A stretch of 64,000 nucleotides of DNA, taken from Marthasterias glacialis (taxonomy: Eukaryota > Echinodermata > Asteroidea > Forcipulatida > Asteriidae). The notes under the pieces are model-generated. The model saw only the letters and a list, made by a program, of their open reading frames with translations, was not told where the DNA came from and searched no databases. The stretch spans positions 10,382,397 to 10,446,396 of the forward strand of contig OU452219.1 of NCBI GenBank assembly GCA_911728455.2. The letters run 5' to 3'. Positions 1-13,480 of the stretch are shown here, piece by piece. A program made the position numbers and the translations under genes. Numbering within the stretch: position 1 is the stretch's first letter; each line of letters starts with the position of its first letter.

Positions 1-1023
1 AAATTTGTACTGGTGGTATCGAGTTGTTCAAATCTTTTTAGATTATTACCGGTATCTGCCACATCTTTACGTGGGATCAGTGATGAAGTGAGAATTTTTG
101 ATTCCCAATTTGTAATATTTTACCAATATATTGTTCATAATTGAGACATGCTCAGATTCTATAACTTCAATAAGGATAGTAGTAAGGTCTTTGACATAAA
201 ACGTAGGCTGTAAATACATAATCTATTGTGGGCTTAGTGGAGCACGGGCCTTTCTTGAGAAATGCAAATATCATGGTCGCTGAGATGTTTCCCTCGTCGC
301 ATTGCTGACGAGTCGGTCCACGTTTCCAAGAATGAATCCCAAACCGCAAACTGTAGCAACACGTGACCTGTTGAAGGTCAACAGCACTAACCGTCAGGCA
401 GTAGATACTGGTGTCTCGTCAACCTTCTGTTTATTTCTCATTAACCAAGAAGGATTGAAACGAAACAGTCTGTGGCATCGCCAGCGAGTCAAGGACCTTC
501 CGTGCCGGCTATCGGTCACGTTCGCCCAGCGGTCCCCAAAACAGGCACGCGTCGTCATCTCCAAACACCATGCAGAGACAGTTTTCTTTAAAACTGAAGT
601 TTCCATTTATTATTTATTTGTTTGTATATGACGAATCAAGCTCCTCAGTCAAAGTGCCCGTCTGCTTGTCGTCTGTAGGTCTGCATAGTCGAGTGTGGTG
701 ACACCCTCAGAAGTACAATAGACTACCAAAAGAACTTTAAGGGTGTGTAATTATTATAGACCTCAGCATCTCAAAACGTCTGACATAAAGCGTTAACTCG
801 CCAAAACATGGGCCTACGCAATTATTTGCATTATAATTAAATTGTTGTTTTGCTGAAAACAAGCGAAAGTATAATGTGTGGTGGGTGGGTCTATTCAAGT
901 TTTCCTTGCCCAAGGTTATGGTTTATAATACAAAATATGAGTGGACTTTGTTGTGATAACATTAGCGTTCTGAGTCATGCAATGTAATGGTTTCAAATAA
1001 ACCATAGGACCATGTAAGAATCT
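1..1023. other. No gene recognised
   Basis: Short overlapping reading frames on both strands (302-631 plus, 394-606 minus) with no recognisable family, splice context or repeat partner in the window. Confidence 0.5.
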
Positions 1024-1163
1024 GGGCCCAGTTTTATAACAAGTGGCTGAACACAACAACATTATGCTTACCAGAATAAGGTTACCAGCCAAAATACCAT
1101 TCCACACGCACTATCTGGTATCCTGCTTCTTCTTTTTGCTTAGCAGAGAATCTATTGGGCCCC
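1024..1163. repeat. GGGCCCA-type palindromic interspersed repeat (copy a)
   Basis: Starts GGGCCCAGTTTTATAAC and ends near TATTGGGCCCC. The internal GGTTACCAGCCAAAATACCAT is shared with the copies at 49842, 55168 and 55405. Short, non-coding and flanked by inverted GGGCCC ends, so most likely a non-autonomous DNA element. Confidence 0.7.
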
Positions 1164-1280
1164 TGGTGGAGAATGGTTGTATATTCTCTTCTTTCTTTTC
1201 CTCGGGCTCTGGGTTCGAATCCACAGTTTAACATCGGGATAGGGGTTTGAATTCGTACATAATTTTTGTATCTTCTCATC

Positions 1281-1560
1281 ATGACTAAAAGTTAGATTTG
1301 ACTAACAATTAAGGGTCAGCTGGATGCAACTGAAAATCAGTCAGTCTGACTAGTTTTTTCTAGTCAGGATTATATAAATAACTACAATTTGAGTCAAATC
1401 CAATTGTTTTTTTCTAGTTGGTATGACTCAATCCACTGTTATTATTATTATTTTTTTTAAATACTTTTCGTATGTTTAACTAATTTCCTAGTCAGTTTTC
1501 AACAGCTAGGAAAACCAGTCAATATTTTGACTAGGTCGTTATAAGAGTGTAAACTGAACA
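1281..1560. repeat. GACTAG/CTAGTC-rich repeat region
   Basis: Repeated GACTAG, CTAGTCA and TTGACTA words in both orientations, ending TTATAAGAGTGTAAACTG. Word use resembles the palindromic element at 27876 (ATTGACTAAAATTAG, AGAGTGTA). Boundaries are uncertain. Confidence 0.4.
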
Positions 1561-3608
1561 TTTCACTTTCTCTCCACAACGTTGTTCGCATCTACTTCTA
1601 CAATGGACCTTTATCATAGTGCAGCCATCTTATTATTTTTCCCCATCCAAATCAATATCACCAAACCGAGGCTGGAAGGAAAATAGTCAGGTTCCTTTTT
1701 TTTTTTGGGGGGGGGGAATGACAAAAATCAGTAGTCATGATTGATGCGGTTGACAGGGAACAAGACGAGGATTGTGGAACAACTTAAATGTCTATTGGTT
1801 TGTCCGTATACCATCAACAAGACTGCTGCATGTAGCGGATTCTACGGCTGTTGTATGAATGATGTAAGTTGGTATATGCAGTTTTTCAAGGTTGGCATTT
1901 AGTACTGACTTGGCTTCAGTACCTGGCCTTTAAATAGCTGGGACCAACTCCTGACGTGTGTGTACCATCTTGAGTTCCGGTTTTGCTTAATTTTGTTTCT
2001 GTATAAGTTCGAGTGCATCATGTGATGTGAGGCTATAAAATCGAGTGGCAACGCCCATGCTGTTTACATAAAGTTTCATTCTGTCAGAGATCAACCACTG
2101 GTCAACCTCTATGGTTTCATGTGGCGGACATCTTGATTTGGATGAATACGTAGTGGTTATGGAAAACTCAAACCGAGGCGATGTCAAAAACGTGCTGTTT
2201 CGTGTCAACGCAGCAAAGCCATTCGTGGCCACGGACTCAGAAGTCAGGGAACATGTCACAAATGCCGGCAGTGACTTCGCTAATTGACTCCCTTTGTTGG
2301 TCTACCTAGGGCTATTTCTGAGAATAAGAACGAACATCGAGAATTATCAGGTTTTAGTTTCTCCATTTGGGAGGAAACAAGCTCATTCATCCGTTAATGT
2401 CACGGTATGTTGTTTCTGTCTATATGAAACACAGCTATTTTTATTATTTTTCTAGCAGGACGCTTTGACATTTTTTTTTTGCGTAGAAGGTCCTTTATTC
2501 AGCATGTTTCCCCGCACAGCACATAGGGAAAAACTGATAATGCACTGGTGATGGCCTACATTGGCTGATGGTGTGGCCACAGGGGGCGTTGTTGGCCCGC
2601 GTGCCAGGCCCATTCAGCCCGGTTTGGTTTTGATATGAAAGCTGCATAAATATTGTTACGGGCCGTACTACATGTGGAGCGCAGTTAAAGCAGCGAGTGA
2701 GGTTTCCCCATTCCATGCTTGCACAGCATAGAGATGGGCGTGTTTTTGTAGTAACCTCGCGTGGCCCCTAGACAGCAAGGCGCGTGGCGTACACGTGGGT
2801 CAGTTAACCCAGGATTTTGGCGCCAAGCCAAAATGGGTAATTGTACCGCATCATATCACGTATACATGTACACTGATGGAGTCTATGTACATTTCATGTG
2901 TAGGTACATTGTACATGCGTTAGTGTCCAACAACGTTGAAACTCGCCAGTAAAGCGTTCTCGTGTGGATATAGCACTGGATCATTATCCGTCAGTAAAAT
3001 AATGCAAAAGAAAACAAGTTCACTGCACATCGTATATAAGCCAACAATATCATTTCTCAATCAAAAAGTTGGTGGGGAGAGGTATTGTTCACTCGGGTAT
3101 GCAGTTGTTGCAACGCTGTTAACACTGTAGGTCTGTGTGGCTTATAAAATATACCTTTGAATTTATTCCCACTAACCATACCATGATCAGGTTAACGGCA
3201 TATAACTCACAATATTCGTGCGCAATCGTGCATATGGGCTTAGCTTCGAGTTTATGGATAAATGTTTCTGTTAAGATGGTACATCAAAAGCGGGAAACGA
3301 TAATTTTTTTGTATCACCAACAGACAGTTGTTCACGCAAGGAGTTTTATGTTGCGGAGAGTTGCCACTCATTCTGATTGTTATTATTTCAAGTGCTTAAA
3401 AGGAATTACCGTCCAAGGCATGTATTGTGAGTTTTGTAATACCGCTGATTGGTTGCTCCCAACATCTTAACAAAATACCCAACGGTCAGGTTATTGCACT
3501 CGTCTATGAAGTGCTACCACCTACTGAAATGAGAAGTGCCTTTAGTTTTTAAATACAAATCAAGAAACTAAAACCGCGGCGTGTGGCGAGACCATCTCTT
3601 CAAACTTA
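1561..3608. other. No gene recognised
   Basis: Intergenic sequence with short homopolymers (T and G run at 1697-1717). The frames at 1987-2259 (minus) and 3135-3470 (plus) lack splice context and resemble no family I know. Confidence 0.5.
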
Positions 3609-3735
3609 GGCCGTGTCTGAATTGATGTATTCGGCAGTGGATACGACCGGAATGTAGAAAAGTCCTACACTTCAACATTGTAGCTGCAGCCAATAGCTAT
3701 AGCCGTAGCCGAAGTCGCTTGATTACAACGCGGCC
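3609..3735. mobile_element. MITE-like element with GGCCGTGT/ACGCGGCC ends
   Basis: Left end AGGCCGTGTCTGAATTGA is an imperfect inverted copy of the right end (TTGATTACAACGCGGCCTT). The interior has AGCCGTAGCCGAAG repeats like those at 38820-38941. About 127 bp, non-coding. Confidence 0.5.
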
Positions 3736-4649
3736 TTAGTCTCCAAAACTTTGAGCTGGACCTGTAGTGTAGGAGCTGACCAGTCTGGGCCGGTTTCTTA
3801 CGTTTTCATTGCTTACTAAGCATGATATTATTGAGCCCCACTTCTTGTTAACACTGGAAGGCTTCTTGGTTGTTGTATGTCATTGTACACTACACATTTT
3901 ATCCCGAGTCAGCCATTCGCTCAATCAATGCAAACACAGAAATGTAGGCTATTATAGGGTATTCGATCCGACTGCGATGAAAAGGGAAAAACGGTTATGA
4001 TTAATCCCTTCTAAATTCTCTCCCGTAAAATCTGGGTCACCCTCTGGGGTTGTAAAAAAAAGTGGGGGAAAAAAGATGGTAATCTATGCCCCGAAGATGC
4101 ACAATAATGCCTCTGGTGCAACAACCCGATCAAAATGTTGATGAAGGCAGTGGTGATTGTTGCCCATTAAGGCTTGACACTCGCCTGTATCTCACTCATT
4201 GGCACGTTCAGGCGCGTGTTGTGCAGAGGTGGCGGCACCGTTTCAACTTATTTCCCGCGCTCGGGTCAAACACTTCAATGTAGCACGTGGCAAGGGGCTA
4301 TACGGTTTAATCAATATATCCAGGTACGGGAGATGACATGGGCATCTTCCGACTGCGTTGCCGTTGCGCTCTCGTATAAGTGCATCACACATGAAGGCAT
4401 ACCTCAATATTTTAATGGCCAGTCAGCCCTTTTTTAATGTTAACCAGACCTCTCTCACTTAGCCGGCCTTTGGCAGTGTATACGCTTTCCTCTGTTAATT
4501 ATGATGAAACTTTCACGTTCGAACAAGTTATGTTTAGACTTCAGACTGAGGCAAATACCAGCCATTTGATGTTATGAAGAGACGCTCCGTTGATTCCATG
4601 TCTCTCTAACGCCAATTTTGCTTGGCCCATATTTTGGGGGTAACTGTTC

Positions 4650-5190
4650 AATGACAAGTATAGGAAGACTCTCCTTATAGACTTCAAAAAAGAGCTGCCA
4701 GGATTGTTGCTAATGATTTTGATTATATGAATTCTCATGGTGATGATATAATTAGAACTCTTTCTTGGCAGACTTTTGAACAGAGGAGGGTTTTCTATTT
4801 AGCTTGCAATAATGTATAAATGTGTTCATGGTTTAGCCACAGACTTTGTAATAATATTGAGATGTATTTTGACAGGCATGGGTTCAATACTAGAAATGCG
4901 GATTCTCTTGATGTTGTTCTCCCTAAACCTAACATGGAATGTTTTAAGCAATATTTTAATTATTCTGGTGCTGCTGTATGGAACAAGTTACCTGCTAAGG
5001 CCCAAAATGCATCATCTATTGGTTGTTTTAAAAACATGTATAAACAAATTAATGTTTAAGTCTTTTTAATTCTCTTGATGTTTTTCTTTTTAAATCTCTT
5101 GTACACCAACTGTTAGTTTATTTTAAAGTATGAGCCGTTGAGCTGCTACTTGTATCCTTTATAAAGATCTTGAAATAAACAAATAAATAT
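4650..5190 (+). mobile_element. Decayed LINE 3' end (C-terminal reverse-transcriptase ORF remnant)
   Basis: From 4679 the sequence encodes RLQKRAARIVANDFDY…IIRTLSWQTFEQRRVFYL, the typical C-terminal tail of non-LTR retrotransposon reverse transcriptases. It then needs a shift near 4812 (MYKCVHGLATDFV) and another near 4850 to continue as FNYSGAAVWNKLPAKAQ…CFKNMYKQINV and a stop. The 3' end GATCTTGAAATAAACAAATAAAT recurs, reversed, at 61930-61975. 5'-truncated and frameshifted, so dead. Confidence 0.82.
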
Positions 5191-5193
5191 AAT

Positions 5194-5575
5194 TCACTGC
5201 GTGACCAGCCCCTTTTTAACACAAGCTTTATGTAGAATAACTGTTGAAAACCGCGATACTATAGTCCTCCCATAAGATTTTGAGGCATGAACTACTGTCT
5301 TTCCAGAACAGAGGGTGTGGATGGTCAACAGACAACAACCTAATTTATGGCATTCTCCCGAAGACGAGCAGAGTGTACTTTTCGAAACGTCGAGACCATA
5401 ACCGCTCTTTTTAAGAACCAACACTCCCCTCAATAGATTTACACATGGTTGTATAATTACCTTCTGATTGTTTACGTTTTTACCTTTTTTCTAATTGCTC
5501 GCGAGGCCATAATGAAGTTCAATGTATGTTTTACACAGATGACAATAAATACATATTCTATTCTATTCTCAGGAA
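5194..5575 (+). mobile_element. Retroelement 3' remnant, Penelope-like or LINE, with ATTCTATTCT tail
   Basis: Non-coding remnant placed directly after the LINE. It contains CCGAAGACGAGCAGAG…TTTTCGAAACGTCGAG (see the separate motif) and ends ACAATAAATACATATTCTATTCTATTCT-like, a microsatellite tail usual for retroposed 3' ends. The Penelope assignment is from memory of this motif and not certain. Confidence 0.4.
5357..5397 (+). ncRNA. Hammerhead-ribozyme-like motif, probably inactive
   Basis: CCGAAGA, then a 7-bp stem CGAGCAG/CTTTTCG (one mismatch) with a 6-nt loop, then GAAACGTC. This follows the order CUGANGA-stem II-GAAA of hammerhead cores, but the invariant U of CUGANGA is C here. Could be a coincidence of a conserved repeat. 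Confidence 0.25.
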
Positions 5576-8500
5576 GGTATATAGGACTAGTTTGAATACA
5601 TTTGAATACTTAAGATGTATAACTTGACACCTGATTTTAATCGAAATGAGAGAGAATAGCTTGAACCAAGGATGCTCAAAGTGTAAACATTGTGCGATCG
5701 TTTGTTTTCAAGTCACTCTCCGTAAATTTGCTTTCTCAGAGATGCGTAAGGGTCAAAGCGTTTCCGTGGCAACGTTCTTTTGACTATTCCGACTGAACTA
5801 ACAGTGCAGCAATCAGGGACTACCCTCAATTTGAAAAGAAAAAACAAGAAGATTGACGGCGAAGATCAAAGAAGAGTCCGTATAGAGACTCGACCGAGTT
5901 TTCAATTCAGGTGATACCTTCTTTATAAGGAAATGCAGATGACTGATCCTACCGCCAATTTGGCTCGGTGATCAGGCAATTCTGTGTCCAATATCCAAAC
6001 TGAAAGCGGGGGTGATGCAAATATTTCCCAGAATGAAAATCAAGTCTCAATTCTCGTGCAAGACGCAGTGTAGGCCTATTATTTCCGTACAAGGAATCCG
6101 TATATGGGAACTGGCAGACGCAGTTGTTTCATTTCTTATTAATGCAGCTGGTCCAAATAGTTCATAAGAATAGGATGCATTTAGTGTAGATGAATACAGT
6201 CAATCACCACTGCCGTCTTATATCATCATCGCTCTTTTATTCCTCACAATGCTTGTAACTGTGTCGGTATATTTTGCCCTTTTAATTGATCACAACATTT
6301 TTGCATTCACTCTCTGTTTATGTGAATCGGTACAATTTTGTAAAATTCCAAAAAGTCCCAATATAAGAGGGGTTGCGGCATCACCACTGAAAACTCTGTC
6401 CCAAGACGCCCGTCATTACCGGTATATACACCGTCAGTTATTTTCAGAGCCATCTCAATTCTTTTTTGGGAGATAACTATTTCCATGCTGCTTCTTGAAC
6501 TGATTGCCTCCCTTATAATATTTCCATCATGTAACAGTTCAACTTCTCCTTGCGATGTTTGTATTTTAATTCTTTCCTGTACTACATGTGATCAAATTAA
6601 CTGCTGTTAAAGCGTGCACTCCGGCAATGGTCATGTACATCCATGGGGTCCACACCACGTTACGTGATGTACATGTACTGTACATGTATGCGCTTTAAAT
6701 ATACGTAGAGGTCCTGCACTCTTTTAATTCGATCTGTTTTGAAATCCATTCATGGACAAAATTGAATCGGAGTGACCGTGTGCTTTAAGGAATAATCAGA
6801 TTTGCGGTTTCAAATCGATCAGTTTGAAGAGAAGCTTCTGTTTAAACCATGAATTATACATGTACACTTCTATATACTAATGATTTATTAACTTTATCTC
6901 ATCCCGTCATTATTCCATTATTGATACACTTTTCTGAATAATAGCCTTCCCTTCTTCTTTTTTCGCTCAGCTTTCTTCCTTCGCCCGTCATGGGAAACAG
7001 ATTGATGTTTAATTATATTGACACAATTTCGGAATGTAATTTGTGCAAAATTATACTGTACGTACATGTATGTATATATCAGGGGAATGCTCCCTGTATG
7101 CCGCATATAATAACCTCACAGAAAAACTACAATTCATCTTAAAATGACTCCCCTCCCCTCCCCCTTTACATTCTGTATCTTTTCTTTAAAAAAAAAAGAG
7201 AGGGCGCCCGATTATCGTTGTCTACTCCACATCTTCGGTGTACTTTTTGTACAAGAAGGTTCCTACTATGAATTGTTCTTGTCTTTGAACATATTTTGTA
7301 TTTACTGAGGGCCTTATACCATTCAAACGCTGCTTGTTTGGAAACATAGGCTGAAAGAAGTTTGTGTTGAATTTGTCGTAGTAGGTATACAATATACCTA
7401 CTAATATTACTCAACAAGAGTTTTTTTTCTTCTTCTTCCCTTGCATGTGTATTTCAAGGTTGATCATCTGCCTAATTATGGAGATGGTTGGGTGGTACTG
7501 CATAATATTAATGAGTTCATTTGTGCGTTTATAAAGACAATTTGCTGGATTTGTAATTATCGATTACAAGAATTGATTAGTTTCCATCTGATGATGGATC
7601 ACTGATTACAAAGTTCGTACCAGTACAAATCATTCCTCCAGAAAATTGGTTTCATCCGAAGTGATGAGAACATCGAAGAAATGGCATTCGAATACCTTCT
7701 AAATCACCGTCGCCTGTTTTGATTGATTCCATCAAAACAAGCACGTATGGACGTGAACAAAGCACCGGATATGGTCACTAAACTGAGACTACGTAATATC
7801 AATATTTTTCTCACGTTTTGGTTGTTTTGGTAAGTTTCTTGAAAACTGGAGACTGGGAATGAATTTACTCTTCCAGAAACCGATGAGTATATTTTACCTT
7901 TAACACGATGAAAAGCATGAAACACACCTTCTTAATTTTTGTCCGGATTGAATCTGGTTGTCCACTATACGTTGTCGGATATTTTTTAGATTATCGATCC
8001 ATTCTCGCCCGCGACTTCGCCAATTTCCGGAGTGCGGCGTATTTTTAATCACCACGAATGTGTAATTAGCCCGAGTGGCTGTTTTAAGTGCTTCATTACC
8101 ATAATGACTGTGGCAGTGTTGCCATTAATACAATGTCCATTAGGGGTTTGTGACAATATGATCTGAAACCAAAAGAAGAACAATATTGACCATGAGTTTA
8201 TAGCGGACTACAGCTTAAAATCTAGCTGATGGTTTTAATACCAAGTCTTTGAAGACCAATTTATAACATAATCATATACAATGTAATCTGTCTACTTCGG
8301 CAAGGTTCCTTCTGTATCTGCCATGCAACTCTTTTAACACTCAGTTGTGCAGGGTCGGTTGGTTTTTTGGCCTCTGTGCCTATAAGCCAATTGTTTCCAC
8401 CAATACCGTCACACTTGACGTGCTTGTTTAACGGTGTAGTGATATCCAAATGACCTCTATAAAGTACCGCCCTATTTTTTTTTCAAGGTTGATGATCCCT

Positions 8501-8630
8501 CGGGAACAAGTTAGTGTTGTTCATGAGGAAATTACAACTACACTGTATATACATTTCATGTATTGTGTAGGTTTTCAAACGTCAGAGTGTTTGATACTGG
8601 TTTGGAAAGCAGTTCTGATTTTGTGATCTG
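5576..8630. other. No gene recognised; contains a 19-bp palindrome
   Basis: AT-rich intergenic DNA. TACATGTACTGTACATGTA at 6670-6688 is a perfect palindrome around one T and recurs identically at 32773-32791. Reading frames are short and unsupported. Confidence 0.5.
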
Positions 8631-8935
8631 ATTCTGAAGTCTGAACACTCGTGTGTGGACTTTCTTCGGCGCGTATATTCCCACAAAGCGACTTTCATGT
8701 CAGTAGAAATGGCCAGAAAACCCTTGTTGATTTAGGAACCTGTGCTGTTTCGTTCTCTGAACGTTCGTATGTGGACTTTCTTCAGCGTATATATTCCCTT
8801 AAATTTACTTCCATATCAGTATAGAAATGGCAAGAAAACCTATTTTGTTATCAGGACCTATAGGCCTATATTGTGATGTGATTCGTGGTCTGAACATCCG
8901 TGTGTGGACTTTCTCCTAAGTGAACATTCCCTTTC
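8631..8935. repeat. Degenerate tandem repeat, three units of about 115-130 bp
   Basis: CTGAAC(A/G)(C/T)TCGT(G/A)TGTGGACTTTCTT-like starts recur at about 8641, 8757 and 8890, each followed by TATATTCCC and GTAGAAATGGC…GAAAACC in the first two units. Non-coding. Confidence 0.7.
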
Positions 8936-11900
8936 TTTTCCTCACTGACAACTTCGGTGTCCATCAAGAAGTTTATAACACCTCGATAACAGCCTTCCGG
9001 AATGAAAACCCTAACACTCAAACAGTCACATTACCAAAATAAATTCAGTCAGAATATCTACAGTTTAGCATGTTTTATGACTTTATTTATATCTTTTATA
9101 GACTTTCACAGGCGTATAAATTATAAGCAATTCCACGCTCCGGTTTGAAGAGGATGATAGCCTCCCACGTAACACCGACATTCAGCAATTTTGCACTTGA
9201 CTTTGCACTTTCATACGTAAAATATTTTGCACAATTCAAGATGTCTTTTCTGTAAAAACATAAGTATTGTCAGTAAAATTGACACATATGAACCAATAGA
9301 CAGAGTACTTAACTTTCATCAGTTTTGCTCAAAAATTATTGTCCTCTGTAATGAGCATGATTATTATTATGAAAATCTGACATGTTTTTTCTTTTACAGA
9401 AAAGGCATTAGATTCAGACTTTTAAAAATATTAAAAAGGGGAACTTGAATAGTGAACAACAAACATGGTGATGGAAAACTATAAAAACAGCGAAAACGGC
9501 CATTCATGTACAAAAAGTTTTAAACATTTTTATAGATTTGAATACATTTTTTCAGGAGAGGCACGATTATGTGAATCCAAAACACATGTGAGATTGTGAA
9601 AATGCCTTGACAATATGACACACTTATAAATACATCCATTTGGTCATCATTTTTGACAACTGTGCCAAAGTAGTGCTGACCATTAACTACGATCACTGGT
9701 TGCTGTAAAGGTAAACGCAAAATCGTTTTGTTTGTACAAGGCGGTTCATTAAGGAGAAAAATCTAACGCGGTTAGGTCCAAGACATTCTCACATCTGACA
9801 TAGTGTTTTAATATTATCCTCAATACTATTACTGGATATAAACGAGAAAGGCCTATCCCTTTCATCTTGGCAGTTGTGTTTTATTTAAAAGGCAATTGTA
9901 CGGGTATAAGGGAAAGAAAAACCGTTAGAAATTAATAGATATAGAGAAAGTAAAGAAGATATTGTGTGAAGTATAGGGTATCCAATACTGTACATGTACA
10001 AAGTATCGACAACAATAGATTGGTCCGATAAATGTTTTGTATAAACCTTGTTTTTTTTTATCAGATATTTTCTATATGAAATATGCATAATTATAAAAAA
10101 GGCTTCCAATAGTTTGGATTTGTTCAGTTGCAATTTCTTTCTGATAAAAATGGGGGAATATTCGTTATTTAGGATTCCTTTCTAAAACTGTGCATGTCTT
10201 AGTTTAGTATACATTTTGAATTTCATAAATTTTATTCAAAAATGGAAGACCTCGGCATGAAAAGGAGACAACTTTTCTATCGAAAATGTACAAACACGTA
10301 GTAAAAAAGGACTCAGATTTTGAAATGTCGGGGTATTCTTTCGTTTTAAATTGACCTGTTCGTGTTTTTCAGCTTTCGCCGTCTAGGTTTTAAACAAGGG
10401 TGTATGTTTTGGGTGTGAAAGGCATGTCTGGGCGTCCACCTTGCTGGTTAGATCAAGGGGGCCAAAACAACCCTCAAGCCCATCCACAGCAAACCACCCC
10501 TATGGAACCACACAATGGCCTATAAGAGTCTTTACAAACACACAAAAAAGCATCGTGGGCTTTCTTTTATTTAGTTGTTTCTAGGTTATGGAAATTTAGT
10601 CTTGCACCTGCTCTTGGTTACAAAAACCCATTTAGGGGAGTTGAATGAAGCAGGATACAGGCGGTTGACTGAGGGTACCCAAGTGGAACTAAGCTAGGAT
10701 CCCGTGTAGGGTGCGTTTGTCTGGTTGGGGCCGTGTACTTTGTGTAAAGTCTGCATCATATTTTCTGAAGGTTTATTAATATTAACGAGAAAGGTAACCA
10801 AGCCATTGGCCCCTGGGCATTTTTCAACTTCAATTTAAAAGAAAACATAATTTACCGTATTGTACCCAATGCATACTTGAATGTGTTTCGATGAAATGGC
10901 AGAATTAACGTTTATTTCCCCCCAAAAGGTTGTTTTGTTTTCGCTGTTCAGTGTACAGTATGAAGTCATACTTCACATCTTCATAAAATCTGATTGTAGT
11001 TTGTTTGAAATGTTTTTGAGCGGTCTTGAAAAAGAAAAGTTAATGAAGCGATTGGAATAGCCTTTGGGCTAAGTCTGCAACCTCAGACACGGCTTTACAA
11101 TGTGATCGAATTCTATGTGAACTTCATTGTCTGGAAACAATCCTTAAGAATTATATTTATAAATCGAAGATCAATGAGATTGCAAAATCACCTCCTCAAG
11201 TTTTACAGAAAGGTGGTTGTTGAAGCACCATGTACAAGTATACTTTCCCCCCAGAAGAACAAGTTTGGAAGTTCGAATACAGAATGGATAATCTCTTTCA
11301 AGAATCCCACTCAATACTGGGATTAAAATGGCAAAAAATAGTTAATGGTTAACAGGCAAAAAGTTTGAATGGAAATGCTAGTACAATTATGACTCGGGCG
11401 AGTGATGATTGATGATTCCTGACAAGAGGATGAGCTTATCAGTTTTATAAGTACACGCCGCTGATTTTTTTTAACATTTCGACCCCCAATCTTCACTCAA
11501 TTAGCGTCTTCGGGCCAGAAACATCAAATCTTCATATATTACGAATAAACCTCTGAGTAACTGACAAATGATTTATATAAGTAAGTTTTTTTTTCTTCCT
11601 CTCTAAAATCAGTCTGTTTTGGTTCGTTTATTTCGGATTGAAAAAAGAAATCACAAAATACCAAGACTAATGCTCATATGTTATCAATACTTATCCACAT
11701 TATGTATATACAAATGTGCATCTCCTTCCCTATAAAATATACACAGCATATACAAAATTGGACAACGCCAGCAAAAAACACCTATGTCGCATTGGTGTGT
11801 GAGAAACAACCAAGTTCGCACATGTTATCTCTGGCACAATAAATACATTTTGGTCCACATGCATAGTAAATAAGTCTGGTAGCTAGCCAATGGTCCTAAA

Positions 11901-13362
11901 TGGTATGAAACATCTAGCTATCAATAAAGTCATTATAAGTCATTCTTATCATTGTTGCCTTTGTTAGTTTAATAATTAAATTATGGAAATCAAAAGGAAA
12001 CTCTTAACTCACAAAAATATATAAAATATTTCAAGAAAATTTATATCTCAATAATTTAACAACACAATCAATCTTAAGTTCCTATTTTTGATCTGTTTTC
12101 ATTTGTAATAAATAGGAATAGAAACCTCATCCATAATAGAAAAAGAAAACTACTTCGGTAAAAAGGGGTCAGGGTTATCCTTTCCTTGTCATAACTAGAT
12201 GCACCACGTGATATCAGTGCAAAGCACGGCCGTTAATAACAATATAAGGCCTTTACAATGATGATCGAAAACAGCGCGCCAGAAAGCAGACACTTTTTTA
12301 CTAAAACACAGTTTACTTTTTCTATCTTTGTTTTTGTTTTGAAAACTTTTTTTTTGTCTTTTTCAAGCTTTGGAATATTGCTGCGAATTAAACGTCCAAG
12401 GCACAATGGTTCCATAGCTGCAGTACGTACGTACATAAACGGCCACGGCCGTACACATTAACGGATGCGACTGCATAGAAGAACAGATATAATAGGCGAT
12501 CTCACATAACGACAGCAATACTGGCAGTGATGTATAGCAGGACACGAACAAAATGGCAGTGATGACTAGAGAGGACGACGACGACGAAAATGCCGGAGGT
12601 TCATACCTATGAACGAGAGAAGATGAAAAAAGAATGCATGATTAAGAAAATGTACCGTAAATTACTGCATGTTTTTACTCAGAGGCAGGCCTAAAATAAA
12701 CACGTGACTTCAAGTATCACCAGTCGTATTGTAGAATATGAAGGCTGGCGCTAACGTAGGCCTGAGAGTTGTTAGTCGACGTGTAAACCGACATTTCTTT
12801 TAAAAAGCAGGACCGTACACTTCTATTGAAGTGATACCCATGTACATATCTTGTTTAATTGGGCGGGGTCTTGTTCACTGGTTCAAAGAATATAACAATT
12901 TCTAAAACAGCCCCCCCCCAAAAAAAAAAAAAAAAAGTCCATCCATCAACCAGTCATCAAATAATCAATGCTTCTGATGGAACCAGTGAAAATAAAAAAA
13001 TAAAACACCTTCAGCAAGTCAAACCTATTATGTGGTAAAATTGTAACAGAACCCGTCATAGGTAAAAGCATCAAGTGTTAACGGTCTCGAGCTGGCGCCC
13101 CAAACACGTATTTTCGACGTGACAATATTTCGCTGATCGTATTTCACAACATTGTTTGACAGTTCTAGATAGAGATCAAATTTTTTTGCTGTGAGTTATC
13201 AATGGCGGGGACTTTGATAAGGTTTTCAAAAGCTTCAAATGAAGCATCGTTTTATGATCCTTCTGAAAAGGAAAACAAAAAACCCATAAAGGATGACTTC
13301 TTATATGTGAACTGCGGAATTGTTCTCTGAGGGTTAGACTCGGGACAAAGCAAATTCTTTCT
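8936..13362. other. Region downstream of Delta; no second gene recognised
   Basis: The right part should hold the Delta 3' UTR (minus strand), whose end I cannot fix. A minus-strand ATTAAA lies near 12854 and an AATAAA near 11627. The rest is AT-rich with short frames only. Confidence 0.4.
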
Positions 13363-13480
13363 TTAACTCACCTCCGTTGCCTGTAATCTTACAGGCGTCG
13401 ACCTCTCTTCGTTGAGATGTACTGAATAACACTGTGAATTTCTATTTACACTTTTGGGGTTGCTATCTTCGATAACTGCT
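13363..13480 (-). CDS. Delta: Delta coding exon 10: conserved C-terminus
   Basis: Acceptor ACCTTCCACAG|AGCAGT matches the phase-2 donor of exon 9. It encodes the last 39 residues, including QCYSVHLNEERS and the ending ATEVS, with stop TAA at 13365-13363. Vertebrate DLL1/DLL4 end in a very similar YQSVYVISEE…ATEV tail, which is the main reason for the call. The local sequence GAG|GTGAGT just before the stop also looks like a splice donor, so one more exon cannot be excluded. Confidence 0.78.

Noticed and set aside
1195..1235. tRNA gene or SINE from GGGTTCGAATCCAC
   Set aside because: Only a B-box-like word; no A box at the right distance and no repeat partner found.
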